Positions 23,120-32,885 of a stretch of 64,000 nt of DNA are shown piece by piece. The position numbers and the translations under genes are program-made. Below the pieces are notes generated by a model. The model worked only from the letters and a program-made list of their open reading frames with translations, ran no database searches and was not told the DNA's origin. Position 1 is the stretch's first letter; every line of letters begins with the position of its first letter. The stretch comes from Prorocentrum cordatum (Eukaryota; Sar; Dinophyceae; Prorocentrales; Prorocentraceae), in NCBI GenBank assembly GCA_963575745.1, contig CAUYUJ010019950.1, positions 62,001 to 126,000 on the forward strand, read 5' to 3'.

Positions 23120-23725
23120 TTACTCAACGAGCGCTCCAGCAAGCGTGGGCCACTTCAGCGCCCTCCGTTTGTGGTTCCGCCACGGGCCTACAGTGCCCCG
23201 GCTCAAACAGTCGGCGGGGTTGCTCGCCGACTGCACCCACCGGCATTCGATGGGGGCCTGCGCCTGGGCAACGGACAGCCATGCCGCGCCAGCAATTGCG
23301 TTGAGATCTGGTTGTCTCGACCAACCTGACAACGTGATGTCCTTAGCAGCGGTATTGTCGATACAAACCAAGATCCGCTTGCCTGCGAACTGCGCCTTCC
23401 ACGTGTTCAATGTTGCTACCAGCGCCAACAACTCAAAAGCATTGATTTGAGTGGCCCTCTTGCGCAAAATGCGCCTCCAGGATCGCGGCACCGCGCTCAT
23501 GGCCCATTCTCTCGTGCAGCCGGCTTTAAAGATCACCGCTGCCCCGACGCCTCCGCTCCCTTCGGCGTCTGCGTAAACTAAAACATCGAAGGGGGCCGCT
23601 TCGAGCTCGCTCACGGTGACCGTGCTGTCCGGATTCAAAGAAAACAGACGGATCCACCAGCGCAGGCATGCGCGTAACCGGCTTGTAAGAACCCAGCATC
23701 CGCCGCGGGCGGCGCGCCAGAAAAA
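23120..23725 (-). CDS. RNase H domain of the DIRS-type element
   Basis: This domain would degrade the RNA strand of the RNA/DNA hybrid during reverse transcription. Motifs seen are VLVYADAEGSG (first Asp), a Glu in INAFELLALVATL, the central Asp in ILVCIDNTAA, and the last Asp in SNPADCLSRG, so the D-E-D-D set is complete. The frame joins the RT upstream only if a one-base shift at the A9 run 23721-23729 is allowed; before that point the RT is in another frame. The 3' end has a normal stop. A G-rich spacer of about 0.7 kb (22350-23110, including G-runs at 23019-23062) separates it from the recombinase. Confidence 0.75.
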   Translation of the reverse strand, partial: FFWRAARGGCWVLTSRLRACLRWWIRLFSLNPDSTVTVSELEAAPFDVLVYADAEGSGGVGAAVIFKAGCTREWAMSAVPRSWRRILRKRATQINAFELLALVATLNTWKAQFAGKRILVCIDNTAAKDITLSGWSRQPDLNAIAGAAWLSVAQAQAPIECRWVQSASNPADCLSRGTVGPWRNHKRRALKWPTLAGALVE

Positions 23726-23729
23726 AAAA

Positions 23730-25226
23730 GACGCACGTAGGACCTCCCAACGCGACCGAAAGAACGCTGACACGCGAGCGCCAACCTTCCTGCAAATTTC
23801 GACGCCAGTGCCGGGGGCAATGAATTTGAGCGCAGCACATCAGCCATCTCGCGCTGCCACGCGACAGCTTTCTCGCGGCCGAGGCGCCAATGCACCCCCT
23901 GCGGGGCCACGGAAACCTCGCAACCAAGCAGAGAAATCGACCCCGACATCCCTTCGGATTTGTCGCGGTCCAACTCCCACCCAAGCAGGGCGACCATCTC
24001 CTGAAATATTGCTTTGGCTCGGGGGCCGCGCGTTTTGACGTCGGCGAGGAACGTGTCGTCGACATGCACAAACAAAACCAAGAAAAATATACGGACCGAA
24101 ATGCACTTTACAGCTTGGGCGCAGCGCCACCACGCGTAAACGCCACCAACTGCCCCGAAGGGCTGCGTGCGCATTTCCGACACTTTCCATTCTTGGCTGT
24201 CTGTGTCGTACACCAAGCACCACGTGAACCGCGATTGGTGGAAATCTGGACACACAGTTTTGAAAGCTGACGCGAAATCTTCTTTTCCAAAGCAAACTTC
24301 CGCGCCACTCTGTCGCAACAAGGAAAGCACCGCGTGCGTGATGTGATCGTGAGTATCGTTCCAGACCCGTTCGTGCATTGACGCAAAAGAATTTACTCCG
24401 TTCTTCTTAAAATTATCGATGACCCGAACCTTTGCCCGGCCACCCCTGATTTCAGACACGCCAAAACGTTCGACCAAAAGTATCTCACCCAGGTCTACGT
24501 CCTGGAGAGCGAGCGGAGGGCCGACCTCGCCCGCCTCCATCTCAGATTTATGTTTCGCCCACACTTCGGCCGCGAGTGGGCCCGGCACTGCCTGGGCGAG
24601 CGTTCGCAGTTTATCTCGTGGCATTGGGCGCGCAAATGTTCAAGATCTCGCGCGCCGTTGAAAGCCCCCCGGCCCCCCGACAAAACCGGCGCGCCTGTTG
24701 GCCTGCCCAACCCACCTGCGTGCAAGGGCCCAGAGACTGGGAACCCTTGGGTCAAATCGCGGATGACATTCGCATCTTCGCGCCCTGCGGCAATCAGCAT
24801 GTCCTCCAACAGTGGCGCGTGGAGTCTTCCTAGGGTGGGCTTGTGCTGCGCTGGCACGCTGCCCTGAAACCGTTGCCGGGCAGGCTCCAAATCGGCAGCC
24901 CGCTGACGCCAGAATTCCAACGCTTGCTCTCGGCGAGACGCAACTGCGGCAGCGTTGTCCGCTATTGCACATATGTTTCGACGAACGTCGGGGCAAAGAG
25001 GAAGAAGTTTGTGCAGGCGCGATGTTGAAGCGCAAAACCGTAATATGTGCTGCTCTGGGCTGAGCAGACCGCCCATGCGGCGACGCCCCGTTGGCTGACG
25101 GTTCAACGCGTTCTTCCAGGGGCTGGCGGGCAGAGCCACAAGGCACTCGCGAAGAAAAAACAGATGCGCCCTGCGACGCTTGACCTGATGAGCGAGCTCT
25201 GCAGCCCGGTTCGAAAATTGCATCAA
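23730..25226 (-). pseudogene. Reverse transcriptase of the DIRS-type element (frameshifted)
   Basis: This enzyme would copy element RNA to DNA. The core lies in the frame opening at 24624. Motif A is FGKEDFASAF; a conserved block RTQPFGAVGGVYAWWRCAQA follows; the catalytic pair sits in LFVHVDDTFLAD; then LLGCEVSV. The N-terminal part (25226 to about 24650) is in a different frame and contains a DLTQGFPVSG block that I recognise from dinoflagellate RTs of this type. A frameshift therefore lies near 24.6-24.7 kb, and a second joins RT to RNase H at the A9 run near 23.72 kb. The DD pair and motif A are intact. The 'VDD' rather than 'YADD' context fits DIRS-order and related RTs. Confidence 0.75.
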
Positions 25227-25405
25227 ATTCTAAAGTGCCAAGCCCCTGCGGGCACGATTGCTGTCGAGGAGCAGAGGCGGGGGCAAGAGGAGGGCGGGCA
25301 GGGGGAGGCAGGCAGGGGGAGAGGGGGGCAAGAGGAGGAGAAACAATCGGCGAAGGCTTCTGCTCTCGGCGCGGCGCAGCGGCCCCGCTGGAAGGAAGCA
25401 GTTGG

Positions 25406-26320
25406 CTATCCGCCGTCTTCTGCACTTTGCGCAGCACTCCGGCGTCGCCCACAAACGGCTTGCCCCGCGGGGCCAATGCGTCCTGCGACGCTCGTGCTCT
25501 GTTGCTGCTTCAGGCGGCGCCCCTGCGGGCGCCCTTCGAAGCCGCTGCCGGGGGGGGGCGGGCGCGGCGGACGCGGTGGCTTCGTCGCCGCGGGCCGGGG
25601 GGCGCCCTGCCAGTCCTGCGCGCCGCCCTTGCCGTCGCGGTACCCTTTGCCCGCGGGGCGCCCCCGCTGCTGGGGCCACCCCCGCTGAGAGGAAGCCTCT
25701 GCAGACCCCTTCTGCCTCGACACCCAGTCGCGCACCTCGGCTTTGGTGTGCGCGTCAACCCTGGCGAAGGTCTCGTTCGGGTCGGCGCTCTTGTCCCGGT
25801 TCTCGATCCGGGTGGCTAGCTGCTGCCACTCCCTTCGGTCGAACTCGTAGGCCGCGCCGACGTTGGACTCCTGCGCGAGGTGGCAGAGATCCAGGAACCT
25901 GCGGAGCAGGCGCTCGAAGGACAAGCTTTCTGACCCGACCTCAGCTTGAAGAACAAGCTGCGTGAGGCCCCTGCTCCACCAACACGACGCCCAATGCGCG
26001 AAAGAGGCATACTCCTGCCCCTTCCCCGCCTTCCGGAGCGTGCTGTCGACCGAGCGGCGGAGAGGCTCGAACTCCTTCTCGAGCTCGCCGGCGACCCACG
26101 GCAAGCGGCCGTGGTCCGCTTTCTTGCGGGCCCCCCGCAGCAAGGGCTGCAGGGCGGCGGCCTTCGGGAAGTTCTCCAAAGGGAGGCCCTCCAACCCGTA
26201 CGCCTTCAGCGCCTTGCAGACATCGATGGACGACGTCTTGCGGTCCTCTGTGTCTGAGGAGGACGGGGACCTGCCGCGCCGCCCTGCGCCGGCGCGCGCG
26301 CGCCTCGCCACGGCCTCCAT
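25406..26320 (-). CDS. Gag-like protein of the DIRS-type element
   Basis: The first ORF of the element is 304 residues from an ATG at 26318-26320, 124 bp inside repeat A1. Residues 1-30 are basic and Ser/Arg-rich. Residues 30-190 are helical and charged, with several Trp residues (FAHWASCWWSRG), as expected for a self-assembling capsid-like domain. After residue 200 it becomes Gly/Pro/Arg-rich, an RNA-binding style, and may not be true coding sequence near the end. No zinc knuckle is present. The call rests mostly on position (first ORF after the 5' repeat, before RT) and composition, not on sequence family. Confidence 0.5.
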   Translation of the reverse strand: MEAVARRARAGAGRRGRSPSSSDTEDRKTSSIDVCKALKAYGLEGLPLENFPKAAALQPLLRGARKKADHGRLPWVAGELEKEFEPLRRSVDSTLRKAGKGQEYASFAHWASCWWSRGLTQLVLQAEVGSESLSFERLLRRFLDLCHLAQESNVGAAYEFDRREWQQLATRIENRDKSADPNETFARVDAHTKAEVRDWVSRQKGSAEASSQRGWPQQRGRPAGKGYRDGKGGAQDWQGAPRPAATKPPRPPRPPPPGSGFEGRPQGRRLKQQQSTSVAGRIGPAGQAVCGRRRSAAQSAEDGG

Positions 26321-26443
26321 GGCCTTGACCGAAGCGTCGTTGAAGGCGGAACCCGCTGGGGCCGGAGGCGGTTCGGCTGGCTGGCCCGGCGCTGCTTTTT
26401 TTTGCCGCTTAACTTCGGAGGTCAGAAGAGATCCGGTGCATCC

Positions 26444-26722
26444 GGTTCAAGGGCCAGGGGGCGGGACCCTGGCCCTGATGCTTTCCCGAAACCTGCGGTT
26501 CGAACCCAAAACTTGCGGCGACGAGGAATGAATGCACAAGGCAAGCAACGCAATGACCTGCGAATGCGTGAACAATGCAAGCAGCGCCAACTGCCACAAC
26601 ACGAGAATGCAAGCACGTGACATGTGAACAACACAACAACGTGAGAATGCATGCAGAGGCCCCCCGTGACTCTCCCTACGTTTTCCGGGCCGTACGAAGC
26701 AAGCATCGCCGTCTGCAGAAAA
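26444..26722 (-). repeat. Terminal repeat A1 (5' end of the DIRS-type element)
   Basis: A 279-bp copy of A2, ending 'cgccgtctgcagaaaa' at 26722, beyond which the sequence ('atttgcg') is no longer shared. It contains 'gcggttcgaaccc', which resembles an RNA polymerase III B box but lacks any tRNA fold. Confidence 0.85.
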
Positions 26723-28615
26723 ATTTGCGTTTCGGAGCTGGCCACCGACACCGTGCCCTCTCCACTTGACACACAAACCGGTGCATCAAGAAATTTTCTA
26801 TGAACGAGGGTTCAAGTTTCTAGACGCGCCTGTTGGACGAATGCTATGGACTTGCGGGAATTATGTCGCTGTGAATTGTCACATCTCCCCTTGTTGCAAA
26901 TGTCATGGGTGCTGCGGCATCTTCGTGCCGTTCCACATTTCAGTCACTTCTTTCGTGCGCAACCACCGGATAGCGTGCAACTCTGGGTCCAATCGCATGA
27001 CGACGCAATCATTGCTACGTTCGGAACGTTGTTCAATATGTCGGATGTCATTGGATGGGAGTGTACCTTTCAAGGCATGGCTTATGACGTATGGGCTCAC
27101 GCAAGCACGGTTGCCCTGACGACTCGGCAAATTGGAACTGCGGACTTACGCTGCCACTGTTCGCGCAACTGCTGAAGATGCCATCCGCTGGCCGCGTTCG
27201 CGACAACACATGTTAAACATAACGGCAATGTGGGTGGCAATACCGTGTCTCCACCGCGCTTGAATACGGAGTGCAGACATTCGCGCTGCCACCACCGCAG
27301 GTGAACGCAACTTGCACTGGGCAGGCCCGTCTTGAGTTTACTCGGCCCATCTGCAGTTAGGTCCGCCCCAGCCCCGAGCGCGCGCTCCTTTCCAAAACGA
27401 CGGCGGCTTGGGAGAGGAAATATAAGCATGAGGATCAAATTTCGGAGGTCCGCGCGAATTCCTTGGATCGACGCCGACCCTCCTTCCCTGGCACGCGGAG
27501 CGCGCCAGGGGCGGCGCATAGGCGCCGCTAGGGGGTAGCGACGATCCAAGAAATCCGCGCGGAACCCTCAAGTTGTCTGTTTTTGCCGATGGCCTTCTGT
27601 CATTGCGGCAGGTCCGTGTCGTGACGACGTCGGCACTGACCTCTGAGACCGCGCTGATCCTTCAGCCTTGAACGATCGCGGCGTTCGATCGCGCAGGGTC
27701 GTTTGGCGCCGGCCGATTCCCAAACGCCGGCGACGGGCGACTTTGAACGCCCGCGCCAGGGGCGCGGCACGCTGGCGCCAAGGGCACCGTTGTATTGCCG
27801 ATGTAGCCGAAGTGTCGCCGATGCATCGGCGGTGCCAATTACGTGATTCTTTGACCTCATCTGGGAGGCCTGGAAGGACTGGCCTCACTGAGACCGGCGC
27901 TGATGCATGGCTGGCGTCCCCTGCCCGATTCCTTGAGCATTTTCGGCGGTGTCCACCAGACAAAGGCGCGTGGGTACATTGACAGAAAGAGAGGACGTGC
28001 TTGCCCAGACCTCCGACGTCGTAATTTATCCGATCCGAGGGATCCCATGCAAAACGGGGATTTATCCATATCCACCGCCTCGGGAATCGATATCCTGGGA
28101 CCCCAGGGGGCGGTGGATATTGATACACGTGCCGCTCCCGAAGCCCGTATATATATCCATATCCACCGCCTGCCGAGGTCCCCGAAACTCGACCCCCTGT
28201 CGGTGATTATGGATAAATCCCCGCCTCGCACCTCAGAGCTCCAGACCACTTCCTCAATTCTGATTTTTCATACTGGATCGTTTTATGATGATCACGTGGC
28301 CTGAAAACGATCCCCGGAGGTCAAAATTCCGGAGAAACGACTGGATTGACAGAATCACGAAGTCGGAGGTCAGGGCTCCGTGCATGTGCACTATGGCCCT
28401 CGGACAGCGCTGCAGCACCTGCAGACATCTGCCGCTACGGCAAATCGCCGCCATATGGGCAATGGGAGTTGGCCAGCAGCGCCACACACCGACTGCCGTG
28501 GACTCGCCATCACAGGCGGACAATGCGCCAACCCCTCGTGGGCCTCTGGGCGTGAGAGATTGTTCCCCCCCATAATCCCTCCCCTGGGACCCCAAACCGG
28601 CTGGCAATTCAACCC
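26723..28615. other. Intergenic region with two small palindromic structures
   Basis: No gene is supported, though the plus strand at 26800-27110 has short frames of protein-like composition in two registers. An imperfect inverted repeat joins 27449-27472 ('tccgcgcgaattccttggat') with 27541-27566. A second, more complex structure lies at 28055-28223, where 'cggggatttatccat' is mirrored by 'atggataaatccccg' and 'atatccaccgcc' is mirrored by 'ggcggtggatat'. Both may be remnants of small non-autonomous elements. Confidence 0.45.
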
Positions 28616-28619
28616 CCTC

Positions 28620-29760
28620 CCGCTGCCCCAGGACGACCCCCGGATGGGCTCCTCAACGAGGGTCTGGCCCTCCCTGGGCTCTCTTTGGAGCTACAAGACA
28701 GCCCGTGAGGCCTCCCAAGAGGCCTCCAAGACGGTCTAAGAGAGGGCCCCGAGTCGTCGAGAGATCGTTCCAAAACGCCCACGACGGCCGCCAGACGGCC
28801 CAAGATGCCAAGACGCCCCACCAGACCTCCAAGAGGCCCCCCCGAAGGCACCAGGAAACACACATCGTCCCATTCCTGGAAGTAACCGTATATTTGTTTA
28901 GCAGATTCGCCTCTTGGGCTTTTACCACGTCCAAGACGACCCAAGAGACCCCCACGAGGGCCCCAAGACGGCCAAAGAAGCCCCCAAGAAGAGGGCCCTG
29001 GGACGGCCCCATGAGGGGGCCCAGAGGGGGAACCCGAACGACAATTTCGAGCCTTCGGTCCCAAGACGCCCCCAGGTTGCCCCAAGAAGCCCCTGGCCCA
29101 AAGAGTTTCCCATGGAGCCCCAAGAAGGTCTCAAAAAACTCACAAGAACCCCCCATGAGGCCCCCACGATGCCCCCGCAATCACCCGAAACACCCACGCA
29201 AAATCCAGATGGCTCCAAAAGCCCCCAGAGGCTCCCAAAATACTTCGAGAGACCCCCTTCTTTCCGTCCTCCTGCAGCTCCCCCCAATTTCTTCACGCTC
29301 TCCTCCTCGTCCTTCTCTTTCTCCCCCTCCTCTTCCTCCTCCTCTGCACTTTCCGTCCTCGTTAATAATTTGTGCGTCCGCGTCCCAAGCTTCCAAGACG
29401 GCCCAGGCAGTCAACCAAGGCAACCAAGATAGCCGAAAATGTCTGCAAGACGCGTCAAGATGGCCCCAAGGCGGCTGGATATGGTCTGCAGACGGGCCAC
29501 GAAGCCACGAAGAGGCCCAAAAGAGCACCCAAAGAACCTCCAACATGACCCGACGGCAAAAATATGGACTTCCCTTGATATTCCAATGATTGTCGCCGTC
29601 TGCCCGGCATGGCATGAAGACGGCTCCAGGGCGGCCCCCAAGCTCCCACCATACTGCCAAGAGGGCCCCGAGATAGTGCAAGAGAGCCCCGAGACAAGCA
29701 CCCCCGTCGGCCCACGACGTCCCAATGAAGGCCCAGGGGAGGGCACTGCAATTTGAAAGC
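28620..29760. repeat. Degenerate 'cccaagaggcc' repeat field
   Basis: The plus strand consists of endlessly varied units such as 'cccaagacggcc', 'ccaagaggcc' and 'ccccacgagggcc', with a frequent spacing of 9-12 bp. The minus strand therefore reads as WGPLGGLLGASWG-like peptide in long open frames. A C/T-rich patch (29280-29350) interrupts it. The same repeat type recurs at 45890-46530. It is non-coding satellite-like sequence as far as I can see. Confidence 0.6.
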
Positions 29761-29764
29761 ACTT

Positions 29765-30620
29765 GGGAGATCGCTGCAGTTTAATAACGCAGTGCGCACC
29801 GCGCACAATAACCAACCATAACTATGCTTCGTATAGGACATTCAACAAGGACGTGCGACAACCAAACAATGAATACGCAATACAATGACAACAATGAAGC
29901 AACAAGAACGATGTCGAGCACCGTGCCGGCATTCGGACAAGCCTCGTGAAATGCAGCCCTGGGACGTTGTTTACAAAAGGGGTCGGCGGATGCGGCGTAC
30001 GCCTGTAATATCAAATTGGGCAGTGTCAGCGGCGCAGTCGATTCACAGCGCATGCAAGATCCCTGTACATGAGCTACTTCCGTAGCACTGGGAGGATGCC
30101 TTGAAGCACGACGTTCCTCCTCGAGCCTCCTTCTCTCCCCTCTCCTTCCTCCTCGAGCCTCCTGCTCCTGCTACGCTGTCATCCGTCCTGACTCCTCCCT
30201 CCTTCTGGTGATCCTTCTTCTGCTCCCTCTCCTGCTGCTCCTCCTCCTCCTCCTCCTTTTCCTCCTCCGCTGCTGCTTCTGCCGAAAGAGGGAAGAGTTT
30301 CGCTCGCAACACGGGGAGATGGCGCAGCGAAGCTGCCCGTGGGCGCGGACGAGGCCGCCCTGCTAGTTGTCATTTGGGATGGGGGGTGGGGAAGCTGGAG
30401 CATCGGATGCTGCATCGTGAGCGCTGATCCCCAAAGGGTACCCGCCAAGGCTGCGCGCCTGCGCGCCTGGTCGGCGGATCGCCCTGGAGGGGAAGCGCGA
30501 GCCCTGCTCGGGAGGCCATCGGGCTCAGAAGAGGTTTCAAATCGAGAGTGAGTGTCGCAAAGACGACGCTCAGGAATCAGCACGGCTGGTGTGACGAGTA
30601 GACTTCGAGGAGCCACCTGA
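29765..30620. other. No gene seen
   Basis: The sequence is AT-balanced at 29765-30080, then C/T-rich (30110-30300), then mixed. No protein-like frame or RNA gene was recognised. Confidence 0.5.
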
Positions 30621-30624
30621 CCTG

Positions 30625-30666
30625 ACCTGCCCTCCTCCTCCTCCTCCTCATCATCGTCATTACCAG

Positions 30667-30719
<53 letters not shown>

Positions 30720-31375
30720 GCAACGTGGTCGTCGTCGCCATCATCACCATCCTCATCCTCATCAACAGCGCCATCATCATCGCCTTCGCCATTATCATCA
30801 GAAGCAGCAACATCATCAGCAGCAACAACATCATCGGTATCACCACCACATCATCATCACCACCACCATCACCATCATCACCATCACCAACATCACCAAC
30901 ATCACCACTACCATCACCATCAACACCACCATCACTGTAACCACCACCACCACCGTCACCATCACCATCACCATCACCATCATCATCATCATCATCATCA
31001 TCAACATCATCATCCTCGTGATCATCAACATCATCGTCATCATCACCACCACCAGCATCGTCATCAACATCGTCATCGTCATCGTCATTGTCATCACCAT
31101 CATTCGATGATCCTCAGACCGTGTGATAGCGCCAACATGTGTTTGCCCACTGAGGCCCTTCAATACGACGAAGGCGATGTGAGGATCGACTGGTTGGGAA
31201 GAACTGGTAAGCACACATTGGGCTAACACACGTTCTGAGGATCATCGAATCATCATTAACATCACCATCATCATCGTCATCATCACCAACATCGTGATCA
31301 TCGTCGTCATCATCATCATTAGCATCATCATCAACATCAACATCAACATCATCATCATCGTCATCATTTCCGCGG
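30625..31375. repeat. (ATC)n / (ACC)n trinucleotide repeat field
   Basis: Near-pure (ATC)n lies at 30665-30718. Mixed ATC, ACC and GTC units follow to about 31105. A non-repetitive insert at 31106-31250 is followed by a second ATC/AAC block at 31250-31372. The sequence 'gatcctcag...' at 31108 and 'ctgaggatcatcgaatcatc' at 31236-31255 is mirrored around the insert, so the insert is bounded by a short inverted repeat. Confidence 0.85.
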
Positions 31376-31940
31376 CTGTATGTGTTCGAGCGGTTCGTGT
31401 GCGGGCGAGGTCGCAAAGGGTGCTCCAGACCTTAGCGCGTGGCCCACGCTCATGGCTTGTGTCATGCGCAGGCTGTGAGCGCACGGACGCGGCTAAGCAC
31501 AGCACTGAGCCTGAACTCAAGCATCCATATTGTGTTTTCAGCCGGTAGTTTCGACGGAAAGGAATCCTGGTTCAACCCTTCATGTCAGCCAGGCTCGCCT
31601 GGCCCCGTCCAACGCAGTACGACCGCTGGGCTAGGGAATGCAGCGCTTCATAGGCCGAGTTTGTGCAGGTCCTTCGTGAGCATCGTTTGAGAGACTTTGC
31701 AACGTGGGTCTAGACTCGGGCCTTGGCTTGTGGCATTCCAAACTTAGTAGAACTACTTTATCTCAACCTCGAACGCGTTCTTCCTCTGGGTGGCAAGTGT
31801 GGTACTCTCAGGCAAAGCCTTGCTCAAACATGTGCGATACTGCGCTTCGGGACTGCAATTGCGCGACTTCGGCGTGCACACTTTCAACCAATTCTTCCGA
31901 CCTGCTTGTGGAAAATATGGGTGATTTTACCCGCCCGGGC
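31376..31940. other. No gene seen
   Basis: The sequence is of mixed composition with no recognised gene. It leads into the minisatellite at 31945. Confidence 0.45.
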
Positions 31941-31944
31941 TGAC

Positions 31945-32885
31945 GACATGGCTGACGCCATTCAGGCCCGGGAGGGAGGAGGGGGCGGGGGAACGCCATG
32001 GGAAGGAAGGAAGGGGGGGGGAAACGCCATGGCTGACGTCATTCAGTCCCGGGAGGAGGAAGTCAGTGGAGAAGGAGGGGGAGGGGCTGACGCCATGGCT
32101 GACGCCATTCAGGCCCTGGGGGGGGGGTCTGACGGGGGGGACGGGCGGGAAGGCTGAGACCATGGCCGACGCCATTCAGGCCCGGGAAGGAGCAGGGGGG
32201 GGTAACGCCAACGCTGACGCCAGTCAGGCCCGTGAGGAGGAAGGGGGGTGGGGGGAGGGGGGGGGCTGACCGCACATTCAGGCCGGGAGAGGCGGATGGG
32301 GGGGGGAGGGGGGAACGCCATGGGGCAGAGGGGGGAGGGGATGGGGAAACGCCATGGGCTGACGCCCAATCAAAGGCCCTGGAGGCGGGAGGAGGCGGGG
32401 GGGGAGCTGACGTCATGGCTGACGCCATTCAGGCCTGGGAGGGGGTCTGGGGAGGGAAGGGGGGGGGGGAGGGCGGAGGGCTGGCGCCATGGCTGACGCC
32501 ATTCAGGCCCGCGAGGGAGGAGGGGGAGGGGGGAACGCCATGGGGAGGAGGGGGAGGGGGTAACATGGCTGCCGCCATTCAGGCCCAGGAGGGGGGAGGG
32601 GGGAGGGGGGGGGTGACGCCATGGCTGACCCCATTCAGGCCCGCGAGGGAGGAGTCGGGGAGAGGGGGAGGGACGGGGGAGCTCGCTCAAGCTTCACTGT
32701 GTCGGGGTGGGGTGGGGGTGGGGGGCTGACGCCATGACTGACGCCATTCAGGCTCGGGAGAGGAGGAGGGGGGGGGGAGGGCCGACGCCATGGCTGACGC
32801 CCTTCACGCCCGGGACGGGAGTCGGGGGGGGGCGGGGGCTGACGCCATGGCTGACGCCATTCAGGCCCAGAAGGTGGGAGGGGAT
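31945..32885 (+). repeat. Minisatellite of about 14 units ('gccatggctgacgccattcaggcccggg')
   Basis: The 28-bp core recurs at about 31950, 32030, 32090, 32158, 32207, 32267, 32355, 32408, 32485, 32565, 32618, 32725, 32787 and 32845. Cores are separated by variable G-rich spacers (ggaggaggggg...). Spacing is about 45-105 bp. Translation gives repeats of MADAIQAREGG in shifting frames, so coding is doubtful. Flanking DNA on both sides is of ordinary composition. Confidence 0.8.

Larger units (their letters stand above)
20498..26722 (-). mobile_element. PAT/DIRS-type tyrosine-recombinase retrotransposon with split direct repeats
   Basis: This is a minus-strand element of about 6.2 kb. Reading 5' to 3' on the minus strand the order is A1 (26722-26444), gag-like ORF, reverse transcriptase, RNase H, tyrosine recombinase, then B1 (21176-20980), A2 (20984-20706) and B2 (20691-20498). 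A1 and A2 are near-identical 279-bp copies; B1 and B2 are near-identical copies of about 195 bp. This A1-ORFs-B1-A2-B2 layout is the split direct repeat arrangement known from PAT-like and Ngaro-like members of the DIRS order, which integrate through a tyrosine recombinase instead of a DDE integrase. Consistent with that, no DDE integrase and no target-site duplication are seen. The RT part is frameshifted, so this copy is probably inactive, but its ends are complete. Confidence 0.8.

Noticed and set aside
26480-26530. tRNA-like B box 'ggttcgaaccc' in repeats A1 and A2
   Set aside because: No A box at the right distance and no cloverleaf; a chance match or an ancient tRNA-derived bit.
28653-29762. 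Overlapping long frames with WGPLGG-like or PKRPPRR-like peptides
   Set aside because: All arise from the degenerate 'cccaagaggcc' repeat; open on both strands without a preferred frame.
31927-32729. Frames encoding MADAIQARE or PEWRQPWRQP repeats
   Set aside because: They follow the minisatellite; the frame changes between units because spacer lengths vary.
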